From: Prochlorococcus sp. AG-355-K03
Lineage (GTDB): Bacteria > Cyanobacteriota > Cyanobacteriia > PCC-6307 > Cyanobiaceae
Assembly: GCA_003278685.1 (NCBI GenBank)
Contig: QCDS01000005.1
Coordinates: 1 to 54,631 of the forward strand
Length of the DNA stretch: 54,631 nucleotides
Direction of reading: 5' to 3'
A model generated the notes under the pieces. The model did not search any database. It was not told the origin of the DNA and was given only the letters and a program-made list of their open reading frames with translations. Every line of letters starts with the position of its first letter. The stretch's first letter is position 1. Shown here piece by piece: positions 7,259 through 18,423 of this stretch. The position numbers and the translations under genes were made by a program.

Positions 7259-9856
7259 ATGTCTGATACTTTAGATTCCGATAACTCAGGATTAAGCGAA
7301 GATAACGACCGAATTATTCAGACAGACCTAAGAAACGAGATGTCTCGCTCATACCTTGAGTATGCAATGAGCGTTATAGTTGGTCGTGCTCTTCCAGATG
7401 CTAGAGATGGATTAAAACCAGTTCATAGAAGAATTCTTTATGCAATGTATGAACTTGGGTTAACTAGCGGAAGACCATACAGAAAATGTGCAAGAGTTGT
7501 TGGAGAAGTACTAGGTAAATACCACCCTCATGGCGATACCGCTGTTTATGACGCTTTGGTTAGGATGGCTCAGGATTTCTCTATGAGGATGCCACTCATA
7601 GATGGCCATGGAAACTTTGGTTCTGTTGATAACGACCCTCCAGCAGCAATGAGATATACAGAATCTCGTTTACAGTCTCTTACAGATGAAAGTTTATTAG
7701 AGGATATTGAATCTGAAACTGTCGATTTCGCCGATAATTTTGACGGTTCTCAGCAAGAACCAACTGTTTTACCTGCTAGGATTCCCCAACTACTACTAAA
7801 TGGATCATCTGGAATAGCAGTAGGAATGGCAACTAATATTCCACCTCATAACTTAGGGGAATTAATTAATGGTCTTAAATCAATCATTAATAACCCTTCC
7901 ATTGAAGATAGAGAACTTTTTGAAATAATTAAGGGTCCTGATTTTCCCACAGGTGGTCAAATCTTAGGCAGAGATGGTATCAGAGAAACTTTCAAGACAG
8001 GTAGGGGGTCAATAACCATGAGAGGTGTAGCAAATATCGAACAAATTAAATCCATTGGCAGAGCAGAAAAAGATGCTGTAATAATTACAGAGCTCCCATT
8101 TCAAACTAATAAAGCGGCTTTGATAGAAAGAATTGCTGACTTGGTTAATGAAAAAAAATTAGAAGGTATTTCCGATATTAGAGATGAAAGTGATCGAGAC
8201 GGAATGAGGATTGTTATTGAACTAAAAAGGGATGCCTATCCACAAGTAGTTTTAAATAATTTATTTAAGTTAACACCCCTACAAAACAACTTTAGTGCAA
8301 ATATCCTTGCTCTAGTAAAAGGAGAGCCTACAACACTTTCACTCAGGAAAATGTTAGATGTATTTCTAGACTTTAGAGTGGAGACAATAAGACGAAGAAC
8401 GGGATTTTTATTAAAAAAGGCTGAAGAGAGGGATCACATTGTAAAAGGTCTTTTATTAGCATTGGGTGCTATGGATGAGATTATTAATCTAATAAGATCA
8501 GCAAAAGATACAGTTTCAGCCAGAGAAAAATTACAAACTGATCATGAGTTATCTGCCACACAGGCAGACGCTATTTTACAAATGCAATTAAGAAGATTAA
8601 CAGCACTAGAAGCAGATAAAATCAAAGGGGAACATGATGAGTTAACCAGAAAAATCAACTTATATCAGCAAATATTAAATAGTAAAGAAAGAATTTTTGA
8701 AATAATTCTTGAAGAACTTAATAAAATCGATGAAAGATTTTCCTCTCCAAGAAAAACAGAAATACTTGATTTAGGCGGTGGTCTAGATGATATTGATCTT
8801 ATCGCTAATGATAGATCTGTAGTTTTATTGACTGAAGCAGGTTATTTAAAAAGAATGCCTGTTAATGAATTCGAATCTACAAGTCGCGGGTCTAGAGGTA
8901 AAGCTGGAACGAAAACACAAGAAGATGATGAAGTAAAACTATTTATAAGCTGTAATGATCATGATACTCTTTTGCTTTTTAGTGATAGAGGGGTATCTTA
9001 TGCTCTGCCAGCATATAGAGTTCCCATGAGTAGCAGAACAGCTAAAGGTACTCCATCGGTTCAACTTCTCCCAATACCAAGAGAAGAAAAGATAACCTCG
9101 CTAGTTGCAGTAGATTCTTTTGATAACGATTGTTATCTATTAATGCTAACCAAGGCTGGATTTATAAAAAGAACTTCACTTTCTGCTTTCTCAAAAATTC
9201 GATCAAATGGTTTAATAGCAATAAATCTTGAGGATGGAGATGCTTTAACTTGGGTTAGATTATCAAAAGAAGGTGACAGTGTTTTGATTGGATCAAGAAC
9301 AGGAATGGCGATTCATTTCAGACTGGATATTAACGAATTAAGGCCACTAGGCAGGACGGCACGGGGGGTAAAATCTATGAACCTTAGAAAAGGAGACAAT
9401 CTTGTATCTATGGATGTTTTAACATTTGATTTAGTCGATCAATTAGCTAAAAGTGAAGTTCTCACGAAAGAGTCTGACGAAAATCTTGAAGTTGACTCTT
9501 CAGAAGGTCCATGGGTACTAATAGCCAGTGCATTTGGACTAGGTAAAAGAGTACCTGTAGCTCAATTTAGATTACAAAAAAGAGCAGGCATGGGTTTGAG
9601 AGCGATAAAATTTAGAATTAAAGATGATGTATTAGTTTGTTTGAAGGTCCTTGGGGAAGGGGAAGAATTACTTTTTGTTACTGAAAAAGGAGTGATAGTA
9701 AGAACAAACGCAGATAAAATTTCCCAGCAATCTAGAGCTGCTACTGGAGTAAAATTACAAAGATTAGATGAAGGTGATCATTTATCAGAAGTTGTATTAG
9801 TTCCTCATGAACAAACAGAAGAAACAGACCAATTCAATCAAGGCAAAGAAAATTAA
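7259..9856 (+). CDS. gyrA: DNA gyrase subunit A
   Basis: The 865-residue protein carries the gyrase A breakage-reunion domain, which with GyrB introduces negative supercoils. The family signature [20 protein letters not shown] is at about residue 36, and the catalytic tyrosine is Y133 in [10 protein letters not shown]. After about residue 510 come the six-bladed beta-pinwheel repeats of the C-terminal domain. The GyrA box, normally QRRGGKG, appears only as a looser version, [11 protein letters not shown] at about 540-549, so a topoisomerase IV-type ParC role is a minor alternative. A short acidic/polar tail ends the protein. crtL follows 21 bases downstream on the same strand. Confidence 0.93.
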   Translation: MSDTLDSDNSGLSEDNDRIIQTDLRNEMSRSYLEYAMSVIVGRALPDARDGLKPVHRRILYAMYELGLTSGRPYRKCARVVGEVLGKYHPHGDTAVYDALVRMAQDFSMRMPLIDGHGNFGSVDNDPPAAMRYTESRLQSLTDESLLEDIESETVDFADNFDGSQQEPTVLPARIPQLLLNGSSGIAVGMATNIPPHNLGELINGLKSIINNPSIEDRELFEIIKGPDFPTGGQILGRDGIRETFKTGRGSITMRGVANIEQIKSIGRAEKDAVIITELPFQTNKAALIERIADLVNEKKLEGISDIRDESDRDGMRIVIELKRDAYPQVVLNNLFKLTPLQNNFSANILALVKGEPTTLSLRKMLDVFLDFRVETIRRRTGFLLKKAEERDHIVKGLLLALGAMDEIINLIRSAKDTVSAREKLQTDHELSATQADAILQMQLRRLTALEADKIKGEHDELTRKINLYQQILNSKERIFEIILEELNKIDERFSSPRKTEILDLGGGLDDIDLIANDRSVVLLTEAGYLKRMPVNEFESTSRGSRGKAGTKTQEDDEVKLFISCNDHDTLLLFSDRGVSYALPAYRVPMSSRTAKGTPSVQLLPIPREEKITSLVAVDSFDNDCYLLMLTKAGFIKRTSLSAFSKIRSNGLIAINLEDGDALTWVRLSKEGDSVLIGSRTGMAIHFRLDINELRPLGRTARGVKSMNLRKGDNLVSMDVLTFDLVDQLAKSEVLTKESDENLEVDSSEGPWVLIASAFGLGKRVPVAQFRLQKRAGMGLRAIKFRIKDDVLVCLKVLGEGEELLFVTEKGVIVRTNADKISQQSRAATGVKLQRLDEGDHLSEVVLVPHEQTEETDQFNQGKEN

Positions 9857-9877
9857 AAAAATGGTTTATTAGATAAT

Positions 9878-11089
9878 ATGGAAATACTTGATATTCTTAT
9901 TTTAGGTTCCGGGCCTGCAGCACTTTGCTTGGCTTCAGAATTAGCCAAGCAAGATCTAAATATTAAGGGCATATCAACTAAGTCTCCAAATGAAAAATGG
10001 GAGAATACATACGGTATTTGGGCTTCTGAATTAGAGGAATTAGGATTAGAGTCTTTGTTATCTCATCGGTGGTGCAAAACAGTTAGTTTTTTTGGAAATG
10101 GCGAAAATAAAAAAGGAGATATTCCTACAAAACATAATTACGATTATGGTTTGATAAATCAAGAAGCTTTTCAAAATGAACTTTTAAAAAAGTGTAACGG
10201 AATTGAATGGTTGAATGAAACAGCAAAAGATATTCAAGAGAAAAATAAACTATCGGAAGTTATTTGTTTTTCAGGCCTAAGAATAAAGGCGAGGTTAGTC
10301 ATTGACGCAAGTGGACATAAAAGTAATTTCATAAAAAGACCAGTCCAAGATGAAATCGCTCAACAAGCTGCATATGGGATTGTTGGTAAATTTTCATCGC
10401 CACCAGTTAATAAGGATCAGTTTGTTTTAATGGATTTTCGTCCAAATCATTTAAACAATGAAGAAAAGTTATCATCTCCTTCCTTTCTTTATGCAATGGA
10501 TCTTGGAAATGAAACTTTTTTTGTTGAAGAAACATCATTAGCAAGTTATCCTGCCTTATCCCAAGAGAATCTCAAAAAAAGACTTTTTAAAAGATTGAAT
10601 AGCAAAGGTATTCAGGTAAGTGAAATTTTTCATGAAGAGAATTGCCTTTTTCCAATGAATTTACCCCTCCCATTTAAAAAACAATTTGTACTTGGTTTTG
10701 GAGGTTCTGCAAGCATGGTGCATCCTGCATCAGGATACATGATCGGATCTTTATTGAGAAGAGCTCCACTCCTTGCAAAAAAATTAGCAATCTTTTTAAA
10801 AGAACCTAATAACAGTTCTCTTGAACTAGCAACAAAAGGCTGGGAGATCCTATGGCCTTACGAGTTGATACAAAGGCATAAACTTTACCAATATGGTTTA
10901 AGAAGATTGATGAGTTTTGACGAAAGTAGATTAAGAAGCTTTTTCTCAAATTTCTTTAGATTATCGACCAATGAATGGGTAGGTTTTCTTACTAATACAC
11001 TTCCACTTCCAAAACTAATTTACGTGATGAGTAAGATGTTTATAAATTCACCTCTAAAAGTAAAACTAGGAATGCTTAAGTTAAATTAG
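9878..11089 (+). CDS. crtL: lycopene cyclase
   Basis: A 403-residue FAD/NAD-dependent lycopene cyclase of the plant/cyanobacterial CrtL type, which closes the end rings of lycopene to make carotenes. The dinucleotide-binding motif LGSGPAALCLASELA is near the N-terminus, and the family segments YGIWASELEELGL and FGGSASMVHPASGYMIG (about residue 275) are clear. Prochlorococcus makes both alpha- and beta-carotene and has beta-type and epsilon-type cyclases; sequence inspection alone does not settle which this is, though the beta type seems more likely. It follows gyrA closely and ends 6 bases from the convergent GH57 gene. Confidence 0.85.
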   Translation: MEILDILILGSGPAALCLASELAKQDLNIKGISTKSPNEKWENTYGIWASELEELGLESLLSHRWCKTVSFFGNGENKKGDIPTKHNYDYGLINQEAFQNELLKKCNGIEWLNETAKDIQEKNKLSEVICFSGLRIKARLVIDASGHKSNFIKRPVQDEIAQQAAYGIVGKFSSPPVNKDQFVLMDFRPNHLNNEEKLSSPSFLYAMDLGNETFFVEETSLASYPALSQENLKKRLFKRLNSKGIQVSEIFHEENCLFPMNLPLPFKKQFVLGFGGSASMVHPASGYMIGSLLRRAPLLAKKLAIFLKEPNNSSLELATKGWEILWPYELIQRHKLYQYGLRRLMSFDESRLRSFFSNFFRLSTNEWVGFLTNTLPLPKLIYVMSKMFINSPLKVKLGMLKLN

Positions 11090-11095
11090 TATTTT

Positions 11096-12679
11096 TTATT
11101 TTCGCCAATCATCAATATTTATATCTGGGAAAACTTTATCTTCTTCCTCAATATCTTCAAGAAATTTTAAATTAATATTCGAATGATTTTTAATCATCTT
11201 AACTATTTCCCAGAACCTGAACAAATGTCTTTCTATCCTCTCTTTTGCAAGCTCAGTTGTAGTTCCAGCTCTTAGTATAAAACTCCAATCAGAGGACTCG
11301 GAGAGAAGTAATTCTCTTGCTGCTTGCTTGAAAAGTCTTGTAGATAAGTCATTATTAAAATTTTTCGAGCATAAATCAACAAAAGTTGAGCCCGCTTTAG
11401 TGATTTCTGGCACAATCCAAGCATTTGCATCATTAATCCAGTAGTTATGGTAACCTCCTTGTCCCCAGCTTGATGGTGATGGATCGCAAATCTGAAGATT
11501 TGGCTTTTGAATTAAGAATTCTTTTAAATTTGTAAGCTTAATTGAATATTTACTAGAGTTTTTTAAAATATTTTCAATAAAAAAAGGTCCCTCATACCAC
11601 CAATGACCAAATAACTCTGCATCAAACGGAGCTACCAATAAGGGCTTAAAGGAAGAGGATAATGATAATTTTTCTAATTGTTTGGATCTCGCTAGAAGAT
11701 AAGAATCAGCATGTTCTGCAACTTTCTTCTTAGCCTCATTTTCTAAGTAAAACGCCTTTTCTCCTAATGGGACCTTTTCATCTGTAATCTTATGAAACTT
11801 CAAGCCCAAAGGTCTTTTAGTTAAGATACCTTTCTTTTGGAGTTTGGAGATAGGTAATTCCCATCCCAAATCTTTATGAAATTCCCTATAAACTTTGTCT
11901 CCCGGGAACCCGTCTTTTGCAGACCAAACCGGTAGAGTTGACTCACTATCTCTTCCAAAGAAGGCAACTCCTTTTTTCGAGCATATTGGAGCATAAACTC
12001 CATACCTAGGCCTTGGTGTAGCGTTTAGAATACCGTGACCATCTAAGATTGCATATCTAATTCCGGAATTAAATAGCATTTCATCTAAATTCTCATAATA
12101 TGCACATTCAGGTAACCAAATACCTAAAGGCTTAGTTCCAAAAATATTTTCATGGTTCCTAATGGCTGTATTGATTTGTCCTTTAACAGTTTCTGGATTC
12201 TCCCTTAAAATGGGCAAATATCCGTGTGTAGCAGCACAAGTAAGAATATCCAAATTTCCAGAGTTATTTAAAACTCTAAATTTCTCAACTAAATTTCCAG
12301 AACATTTTTTCCAATACAAGTATTTGTCATTAAGATTATTGATTAAAAATCTAGAGGCATTTTTTTCTTCTTTTGGCAGTTCGTTTAAGAAATCATTTCT
12401 TGTTTGAATCCAGCTTGGGAATGTTTCTTTAATTTTTTTATTATCTAGAAGTGATAATAATGTTGGAGATAAACTAATAGTAAGTTTGGTATTTAAGGGA
12501 TTATCATTTTTGGAGGATTCTATTGATTGAAGTAGTGGTATATAACATTCCAAAATCGCCTGAAATAACCAATCCTCTTCTAAGGAGTTCTTTTCATTTT
12601 TTCTGACATAAGGTAGATGAGCATGTAAAACTATCGCTAACTGGCCTAAAACATTATTTTTAGAGTATTGCCCATTCAT
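11096..12679 (-). CDS. glycoside hydrolase family 57 protein, probable glucan branching enzyme
   Basis: A 527-residue GH57 protein of the DUF1957-containing type, several members of which are 1,4-alpha-glucan branching enzymes. The N-terminal LHAHLPYVR carries the conserved histidines. The nucleophile is the glutamate in IWLPECAYY (about residue 189), and the acid/base aspartate is in FDAELFGHWWYEG (about residue 348). The C-terminal region has the helical tail of the family, with WSFILRAG at its core. It presumably acts on storage glycogen in the cytoplasm, alongside malQ further along. The start ATG is the first good one after the AT-rich spacer shared with leuA. Amylase or glucanotransferase activity remains possible. 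Confidence 0.8.
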   Translation of the reverse strand: MNGQYSKNNVLGQLAIVLHAHLPYVRKNEKNSLEEDWLFQAILECYIPLLQSIESSKNDNPLNTKLTISLSPTLLSLLDNKKIKETFPSWIQTRNDFLNELPKEEKNASRFLINNLNDKYLYWKKCSGNLVEKFRVLNNSGNLDILTCAATHGYLPILRENPETVKGQINTAIRNHENIFGTKPLGIWLPECAYYENLDEMLFNSGIRYAILDGHGILNATPRPRYGVYAPICSKKGVAFFGRDSESTLPVWSAKDGFPGDKVYREFHKDLGWELPISKLQKKGILTKRPLGLKFHKITDEKVPLGEKAFYLENEAKKKVAEHADSYLLARSKQLEKLSLSSSFKPLLVAPFDAELFGHWWYEGPFFIENILKNSSKYSIKLTNLKEFLIQKPNLQICDPSPSSWGQGGYHNYWINDANAWIVPEITKAGSTFVDLCSKNFNNDLSTRLFKQAARELLLSESSDWSFILRAGTTTELAKERIERHLFRFWEIVKMIKNHSNINLKFLEDIEEEDKVFPDINIDDWRK

Positions 12680-12741
12680 ACTTTTTAAATTTATGCCTAT
12701 AGTTCTATAAAAAATCGAAATTATTTTCTATAGAAGGAGTC

Positions 12742-12747
12742 TATAAT
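12742..12747 (+). promoter_or_regulatory. leuA: candidate -10 box upstream of leuA
   Basis: A perfect TATAAT lies 154 bases before the leuA start, with no convincing TTGACA-like -35 at 17 bases. A 10-bp palindrome, TTCTATAGAA (12726-12735), lies just upstream where an activator or repressor could bind. The spacer (12680-12901) otherwise holds no gene. A TAATAT near 12876 is an alternative, very close to the start codon. Confidence 0.3.
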
Positions 12748-12901
12748 GATAAAAGAATACTTTAAAAATTTAAGTATTTGATTTTTTTTCCAGAATTTTA
12801 ACCAATATTGTTTAAGTTATAAACTTTCAGCAAATTTTTATTGAACTAAATCTAGTCAAATTTTTTTAATTAGCTTAATATAAGTTTAGTATATTTTCCT
12901 G

Positions 12902-14542
12902 ATGTCAAAAGATCCTGGAAGAATTTTGATATTTGATACAACTCTTCGAGATGGAGAGCAATCTCCCGGTGCCAGTTTAAATCTCGAAGAAAAACTTGCT
13001 ATCGCCCATCAACTAGCAAGATTAGGAGTAGATGTTATTGAAGCTGGATTCCCTTTCGCAAGTCCAGGAGATTTCAAAGCTGTTAATAAAATTGCTAATG
13101 CTGTAGGGAAAGAAAATGGCCCTATAATATGTGGTTTAGCTAGAGCGTCTAAAGGAGATATAAAAGCATGTTTCGAAGCAGTAAGTCCAGCTCCCAAGAA
13201 AAGAATACATACTTTTATTGCTACAAGTGATATTCATCTTAAACATAAACTTAAAAAATCTAGAAAAGATGTTCTTCAAATAGTTCCAGAAATGGTTAAT
13301 TATGCAAAATCATTAGTAGATGATATTGAGTTTTCTTGTGAAGATGCATCAAGGAGTGATCCTGAATTTTTATACGAAGTGATTCAACTAGCAATTTCTG
13401 CAGGAGCGACAACAATAAATATCCCTGATACTGTTGGATTTACAACTCCTAGTGAATTTGGCAAACTAATTGCCGACATAAATAAAAATGTTCCAAATAT
13501 TGATGAGGCAGTAATCTCGGTTCATGGTCATAATGATTTAGGTTTAGCAGTAGCAAATTTTCTTGAGGCAGTAAAAAATGGAGCAAGACAGTTAGAATGT
13601 ACTATTAATGGAATTGGGGAAAGAGCAGGGAATGCCTCTTTAGAAGAATTAGTAATGGCACTTCATGTTAGGAAAAGTTTTTTTAATGGTTTTTTCAAAA
13701 GAAATCCAGATTCCCCAACGCCTCTTACGGCTATAAGAACAGAAGAAATTACAAAAACCTCTAGACTTGTTTCTAACCTAACTGGAATGAATGTACAACC
13801 TAATAAAGCAATTGTGGGAGCTAATGCTTTTGCACATGAGTCAGGAATTCATCAGGATGGGGTTTTAAAAAATAGACTGACTTACGAAATTATCGATGCA
13901 AAAACTGTTGGTTTGAGTGACAACAAAATTTCTTTAGGGAAACTTAGTGGAAGAAGTGCGGTAAGAGCACGATTAGAAGAGATGGGATATGACTTGAGCC
14001 GAGAAGACTTAAATGATGCTTTTGCTCGTTTTAAGGATTTAGCAGATAGGAAAAGAGAAATTACTGATAGAGACTTAGAAGCAATAGTTAGTGAACAAGT
14101 TCAGCTCCCAGAAGCTAAATTTCAATTAAGTCTTGTACAAGTAAGTTGTGGTAATGCCTCTAAACCTACTGCCACAATTTCGCTTCTAAACACGGAAGAT
14201 AATAGTGAAAACACTGCTGTATCGATAGGTACTGGACCCGTTGATGCTGTATGCGAGGCTTTAAATAAATTAGCTAAAGTTCCTAATGAATTAATTGAAT
14301 TTTCTGTTAAGTCAGTGACAGAAGGAATTGATGCTTTGGGCGAAGTAACAATAAGAATCAGAAGGGATAATAAAATATATTCTGGTCATTCTGCTGATAC
14401 GGACGTTGTAGTTGCTGCAGCGAATGCTTACGTTAATGCTTTAAATAGACTTGTATTTTCTGAGAAAAAAAATTCAATTCATCCACAGTTTGATAATTTA
14501 GAGAATTCTGATAATAAATTTATATCTAATCCAGCAAATTAA
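12902..14542 (+). CDS. leuA: 2-isopropylmalate synthase
   Basis: LeuA condenses acetyl-CoA with 2-oxoisovalerate, the first committed step to leucine. The 546-residue protein has the TIM-barrel start [15 protein letters not shown], the metal-binding [12 protein letters not shown] segment (about residue 204) and [13 protein letters not shown]. After about residue 400 comes the LeuA allosteric domain that binds leucine for feedback inhibition ([15 protein letters not shown] ... [23 protein letters not shown]). The GHSADTDVV wording favours leucine synthase over citramalate synthase. A polar tail of about 25 residues follows the regulatory domain. It stands alone, preceded by a 222-base spacer. 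Confidence 0.95.
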   Translation: MSKDPGRILIFDTTLRDGEQSPGASLNLEEKLAIAHQLARLGVDVIEAGFPFASPGDFKAVNKIANAVGKENGPIICGLARASKGDIKACFEAVSPAPKKRIHTFIATSDIHLKHKLKKSRKDVLQIVPEMVNYAKSLVDDIEFSCEDASRSDPEFLYEVIQLAISAGATTINIPDTVGFTTPSEFGKLIADINKNVPNIDEAVISVHGHNDLGLAVANFLEAVKNGARQLECTINGIGERAGNASLEELVMALHVRKSFFNGFFKRNPDSPTPLTAIRTEEITKTSRLVSNLTGMNVQPNKAIVGANAFAHESGIHQDGVLKNRLTYEIIDAKTVGLSDNKISLGKLSGRSAVRARLEEMGYDLSREDLNDAFARFKDLADRKREITDRDLEAIVSEQVQLPEAKFQLSLVQVSCGNASKPTATISLLNTEDNSENTAVSIGTGPVDAVCEALNKLAKVPNELIEFSVKSVTEGIDALGEVTIRIRRDNKIYSGHSADTDVVVAAANAYVNALNRLVFSEKKNSIHPQFDNLENSDNKFISNPAN

Positions 14543-14625
14543 ATTATTTTCTTAGGATTATTAAGTAACATTAAAAATTAGTATCTTAATACTGTAGATT
14601 AAATTAATAGTTAAAGCAGTAAATA

Positions 14626-15018
14626 ATGAGAGAAAGGGTACTTGGATATTGGGCACTTTCGTGGGTTGGCTTAATCGGCAACATAATTGCACTTCCAATA
14701 ATCGCATTAATAATTAGTTATGGGCCTCCTCTAAAAGTTGCGAATATAACTCTTGCCATAAGTCTTGGATGGCCTGCTGCAATTGTTGGAATAGTTTCTT
14801 CAGCAGCTCTTTTAGCAGAGAGAAAATGGGGAGTAACTTTAACTCTTGTATCTCTATCAATGGTAATTTCTGGTATGGGTCCTTATTCAGTTGTAAGGCT
14901 CATAACTCTTCAAGACATTTATGGAGTTGGTGGGTTTACTCTTTTAACAACATTATTAAGTACCTTAGCTCTTCTTTATTGGTGTAATCCTAAACATCGA
15001 AGAAGTATTAGGTTATAA
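14626..15018 (+). CDS. conserved four-helix membrane protein of unknown function
   Basis: I do not recognise a function for this 130-residue protein. It is almost wholly hydrophobic, with four likely membrane helices at about residues 8-30, 38-63, 70-90 and 98-118, and a basic C-terminal tail (NPKHRRSIRL) that is probably cytoplasmic. There is no signal peptide, metal site or cysteine cluster. It stands alone on the plus strand between leuA and the convergent HD-domain gene, which ends 9 bases away. An alternative internal frame at 14769-14987 is only a shadow. Confidence 0.75.
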   Translation: MRERVLGYWALSWVGLIGNIIALPIIALIISYGPPLKVANITLAISLGWPAAIVGIVSSAALLAERKWGVTLTLVSLSMVISGMGPYSVVRLITLQDIYGVGGFTLLTTLLSTLALLYWCNPKHRRSIRL

Positions 15019-15027
15019 AATTAAAAA

Positions 15028-16500
15028 TCAAGAAAAGGTATTATTCTTGCTAGTTGGATACTGAATTCTTCTATGTCTAATTCTTTTCCAGACATTCAAG
15101 AATGCCCTTTTAATTAGAAAGATTTCTCCTATCGATAAATTACTATCATCCAATTGCCCATCTTTTTTACGCGAGTAGATAATATTAGAAATTGTTTTCA
15201 AAGCTTCTTTATCAGATGCATTAATATTCATAGCTCTTAGTGCCGCTTCACATCCATCGGCAAGCATTAAAATAGCTGTTTCTTTAGACTGAGGTATGGG
15301 GCCTTTGTATCTAAAATAATATTCATTAATGTCAAGATTTTTTTCTTTAGCTTTTTGAAAAAAATATCCCATTTTAAGGGTACCTTGATGTTCAGGAATA
15401 AAATTAGCTATCAGTTTGGGTAGTCTATTTTTTCTTGCAAATTTCAATCCTTCATCAACATGAGCCTGTAATACTTCTGCACTTTTAATCGGATCATCTA
15501 ATTCGTCATGCGGATTTTTTGAACCATCCTGATTTTCAATAAACCAATTAGGTGCATGTAATTTGCCAACATCATGATAGAGGGCTCCAGTTTTAATTAG
15601 ATCAATATCACCACCAATCATTCTTGTTGCTTCCTCTGCTAAACCACATATAAGTAAAGTATGTTCAAAAGTACCAGGAGCCTCTAGAGATAATCTTCTA
15701 ATTAGAGGTTTCTCTTTATCAGCTAATTCGAGTAATCTTGCTTTTGTTAATAATCCGAATATCGATTCAAAAATGGGAATAAATAAGATTGTAAAAAGCA
15801 TAGCTATTGCCAATAACAATGAATCAGAAAATATATCCCCATTAGCTAAGATAAAATCTTGCTTATTAATGAGAGATATTTTATCTTTACCTATCAATAT
15901 CCATTGACTCAAAAACGATCCTATGGGGACAAAAATTGATAGTTGAAGTAACTGAGCTCTACTTCTTATTCTTCCTCCAAGAAGAGATACTATTGAAGCA
16001 CAAACTAATAAAACAAAAAATAAATTGTTATTGATAACAACTTCAGGGTTAGGCCAAATAAGACTCGCTATTGATACCCAAGCTAGAGCAGTTATGCTTC
16101 CCATTCCTTGAGATATTATTAATGCCGGTGGAATTATCATAGATAATGGACTTATGGTTGAAGCTAAGACTAATTTCGCAACTTGTACTGCTAAAAGAAG
16201 AGTAATGATCAAGAAGATCTGTCTTGATGAAATCGTGGGATTCTCTTTTTTTGAAACTAATATCAAAACTCCGGAACTAATAAGTATTTCAGTAAAGGTC
16301 AAAAACCAAGAAAAAATATCTGCGATATTTAAAGGTGAGATAAGAAGTAGTTTATAAGAAGAAATTATTGAAATTAAAATGCATACTAAAAAAATTATGA
16401 GATTATCTATTCTTGAAATTTTAATTGTTTTTTTTACTGGGACTTGACTTCGCTTCCAAAGAAAAAACAATTTCTTTATGGTAGTTGTGATGTTTTGCAC
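15028..16500 (-). CDS. PgpH-like membrane HD phosphohydrolase, probable c-di-AMP phosphodiesterase
   Basis: A 490-residue protein with about six or seven membrane helices in the first 250 residues and a cytoplasmic HD domain at about 275-420. The HD domain matches the PgpH/YqfF type: EAPGTFEHTLL, then ALYHDVGKL (H-D near 308), FIENQDGSKNPHDEL and IPEHQGTLKMGYFF. PgpH enzymes hydrolyse c-di-AMP to pApA. Typical members have about 700-850 residues because of a large extracytoplasmic 7TMR-HDED domain; here it is missing and the N-terminus goes almost directly into the membrane region. dacA elsewhere in the window would make the substrate. It is convergent with the small membrane protein and divergent from folD. 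Confidence 0.85.
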   Translation of the reverse strand: MQNITTTIKKLFFLWKRSQVPVKKTIKISRIDNLIIFLVCILISIISSYKLLLISPLNIADIFSWFLTFTEILISSGVLILVSKKENPTISSRQIFLIITLLLAVQVAKLVLASTISPLSMIIPPALIISQGMGSITALAWVSIASLIWPNPEVVINNNLFFVLLVCASIVSLLGGRIRSRAQLLQLSIFVPIGSFLSQWILIGKDKISLINKQDFILANGDIFSDSLLLAIAMLFTILFIPIFESIFGLLTKARLLELADKEKPLIRRLSLEAPGTFEHTLLICGLAEEATRMIGGDIDLIKTGALYHDVGKLHAPNWFIENQDGSKNPHDELDDPIKSAEVLQAHVDEGLKFARKNRLPKLIANFIPEHQGTLKMGYFFQKAKEKNLDINEYYFRYKGPIPQSKETAILMLADGCEAALRAMNINASDKEALKTISNIIYSRKKDGQLDDSNLSIGEIFLIKRAFLNVWKRIRHRRIQYPTSKNNTFS

Positions 16501-16574
16501 AGAATATAGATAAATCTATTTGAATAATTTAAAATTATAGGCATGCTTGGTGTAAAAAGGAGATGTTTTTCTAA

Positions 16575-17471
16575 ATGTCATTAAAATTAGACGGTAAAAA
16601 ATTATCTCTTGAAATTGAAGAAAGATTAACTAATTTTATCACTATCAATAAAAAAATTGCAAAAAGAGTTCCTGGTTTAGCTGTAATAAGAATAGGTGAA
16701 GACCCCGCAAGTGGTGTTTATGTCAATAACAAGGAAAAAGCATGTTCAAGGATTGGAATAAAGAGCTTTATCTTTCACCTAAAAGATAATGTAGAGCAAA
16801 AAGAAGTTGAACAATTAATAATTAAACTTAATTCTGATGATGATATTGATGGAATGTTACTACAACTTCCCATCCCAAAGAAGTTTGACGAGCAAAAACT
16901 GATCAGCCATATTAATCCAAGCAAAGATGTAGATGGACTAAATGAGGTAAACATCGGCAAACTTGTGAAAAATGAGCCTGCGATGAGATCATGTACACCA
17001 GCAGGAATAATTAATTTATTAAGATCCCAAAATATTACAATTGAAGGCAAGAAAATTGTAGTCATAGGAAGAAGTTTGCTTGTTGGAAAACCCCTATTAC
17101 TTATGTTGTTGAATTTAAATGGCACTGTAACAATTACTCACTCTAAAACATTAAATTTGAATAAAGTTTGTAGAGAAGCCGATATTCTAATTGCGGCTGC
17201 AGGAAAACCCAATCTTGTAGATTCGAGTTTTGTGAAAGAAGGAGCAGTTGTTATTGATGTTGGAATACATAGATTAAAAAGTTCCGATAAAAATCAAACC
17301 AGATTATGTGGCGATGTATTATTAGAAGATGTAATTTCTAAAGTATTTGCTTACACACCTGTACCAGGAGGTGTTGGACCAATGACCGTAACAATGTTAC
17401 TTGTAAATACTATTTTTAGCTGGCAAAAACAATTTGGTTTATCATCAACTCTTAGTGACCTTTTGCCATAA
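16575..17471 (+). CDS. folD: bifunctional methylenetetrahydrofolate dehydrogenase/cyclohydrolase
   Basis: FolD interconverts 5,10-methylene-, methenyl- and 10-formyl-THF with NADP, feeding purine and formyl-Met synthesis. The 298-residue protein shows [13 protein letters not shown] (catalytic lysine near residue 56), [44 protein letters not shown] and the C-terminal [21 protein letters not shown] ends 12 bases before the ATG; in between sits a three-codon micro-ORF (ATG TTT TTC TAA) whose stop touches the folD ATG. crtE begins 36 bases downstream, suggesting a folD-crtE transcript. Confidence 0.96.
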   Translation: MSLKLDGKKLSLEIEERLTNFITINKKIAKRVPGLAVIRIGEDPASGVYVNNKEKACSRIGIKSFIFHLKDNVEQKEVEQLIIKLNSDDDIDGMLLQLPIPKKFDEQKLISHINPSKDVDGLNEVNIGKLVKNEPAMRSCTPAGIINLLRSQNITIEGKKIVVIGRSLLVGKPLLLMLLNLNGTVTITHSKTLNLNKVCREADILIAAAGKPNLVDSSFVKEGAVVIDVGIHRLKSSDKNQTRLCGDVLLEDVISKVFAYTPVPGGVGPMTVTMLLVNTIFSWQKQFGLSSTLSDLLP

Positions 17472-17507
17472 ACTCCAAGATGAAAATTTTTTTACTAAAG
17501 GTATAAA

Positions 17508-18410
17508 ATGACTGAAGTTATAAATAGTATTTCTGATTTTGAAAAATATCTTAAAAACACAAAAAAGGTTGTAGAAGAAGCACTTGATTTTTCTTTGGGC
17601 CCTGAGAATCCAGAAATATTAAGAGAGTCAATGAGATATTCCCTCTTAGCAGGCGGGAAAAGAATACGTCCAATTTTATGTTTAGCATCTTGCTCACTGG
17701 CTGGAGGAGAACCCACTCTTGCTGTTCCTACTGCAGTAGCAATAGAAATGATCCATACAATGTCATTGATTCATGATGATCTGCCCGCCATGGATAATGA
17801 TGACTTGAGGAGAGGTAGGCCTACAAATCATAAAGTATATGGAGATGCAATAGCTATTCTTGCAGGCGATGCTTTATTAACGAGGGCTTTTGAAATGGTC
17901 TCTTTAAGAAGCCCTGGAGTCGATCCAAATAGATTATTAAATGTAGTTGGCGAACTATCCCTAGTTGCTGGTGCACCAGGCCTAGTCGGGGGACAAGTTG
18001 TTGATTTGGAATGCGAAGGCAAAGAAGTCGACCTTGAAACTCTTGAATATATTCATCTTCACAAGACTGGGGCTTTATTAAAGGCTTGCGTAAGAACAGG
18101 CGCGATGATCGCAGGAGCTAACGAAAAACTATTACAAGCTCTTACAACATATGCAGAGGGAATTGGTCTAGCCTTCCAAATAATAGATGATATTCTTGAT
18201 TTAACTTCCAGCAGTGAAAAGCTTGGTAAAACTGCCGGCAAAGATCTTTTAGCTGACAAAACTACTTACCCTAAATTACTTGGAATGGAGGAGTCAAAGA
18301 AAAGGGCATTTGATTTAGTTGAAAAAGCAAAAAAAGCAATAGAGCCTTGGGGTGCAGATGCAAAGTATTTAATATCGTTAGCCGACTTTATTACAAATAG
18401 AGACAGATAA
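17508..18410 (+). CDS. crtE: geranylgeranyl diphosphate synthase
   Basis: A 300-residue trans-prenyltransferase making C20 geranylgeranyl diphosphate for carotenoids, the chlorophyll phytyl tail and quinones. The first aspartate-rich motif is [10 protein letters not shown] at 90-99 and the second is DDILD near 226-230. GGKRIRP and the [15 protein letters not shown] segment fit the GGPP-type enzymes. The residues just before the first motif (TMSLIH) are small or medium, consistent with C15-C20 products. It sits between folD and a divergent PAP2-family gene, with which it may be co-transcribed (13-base gap). Confidence 0.93.
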   Translation: MTEVINSISDFEKYLKNTKKVVEEALDFSLGPENPEILRESMRYSLLAGGKRIRPILCLASCSLAGGEPTLAVPTAVAIEMIHTMSLIHDDLPAMDNDDLRRGRPTNHKVYGDAIAILAGDALLTRAFEMVSLRSPGVDPNRLLNVVGELSLVAGAPGLVGGQVVDLECEGKEVDLETLEYIHLHKTGALLKACVRTGAMIAGANEKLLQALTTYAEGIGLAFQIIDDILDLTSSSEKLGKTAGKDLLADKTTYPKLLGMEESKKRAFDLVEKAKKAIEPWGADAKYLISLADFITNRDR

Positions 18411-18423
18411 TTATTCTTAATTT

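Noticed and set aside
14769..14987. 72-residue plus-strand ORF within the small membrane protein gene
   Set aside because: It lies wholly within a longer ORF with clear membrane helices; its Ser/Phe-rich product looks like an out-of-frame reading.
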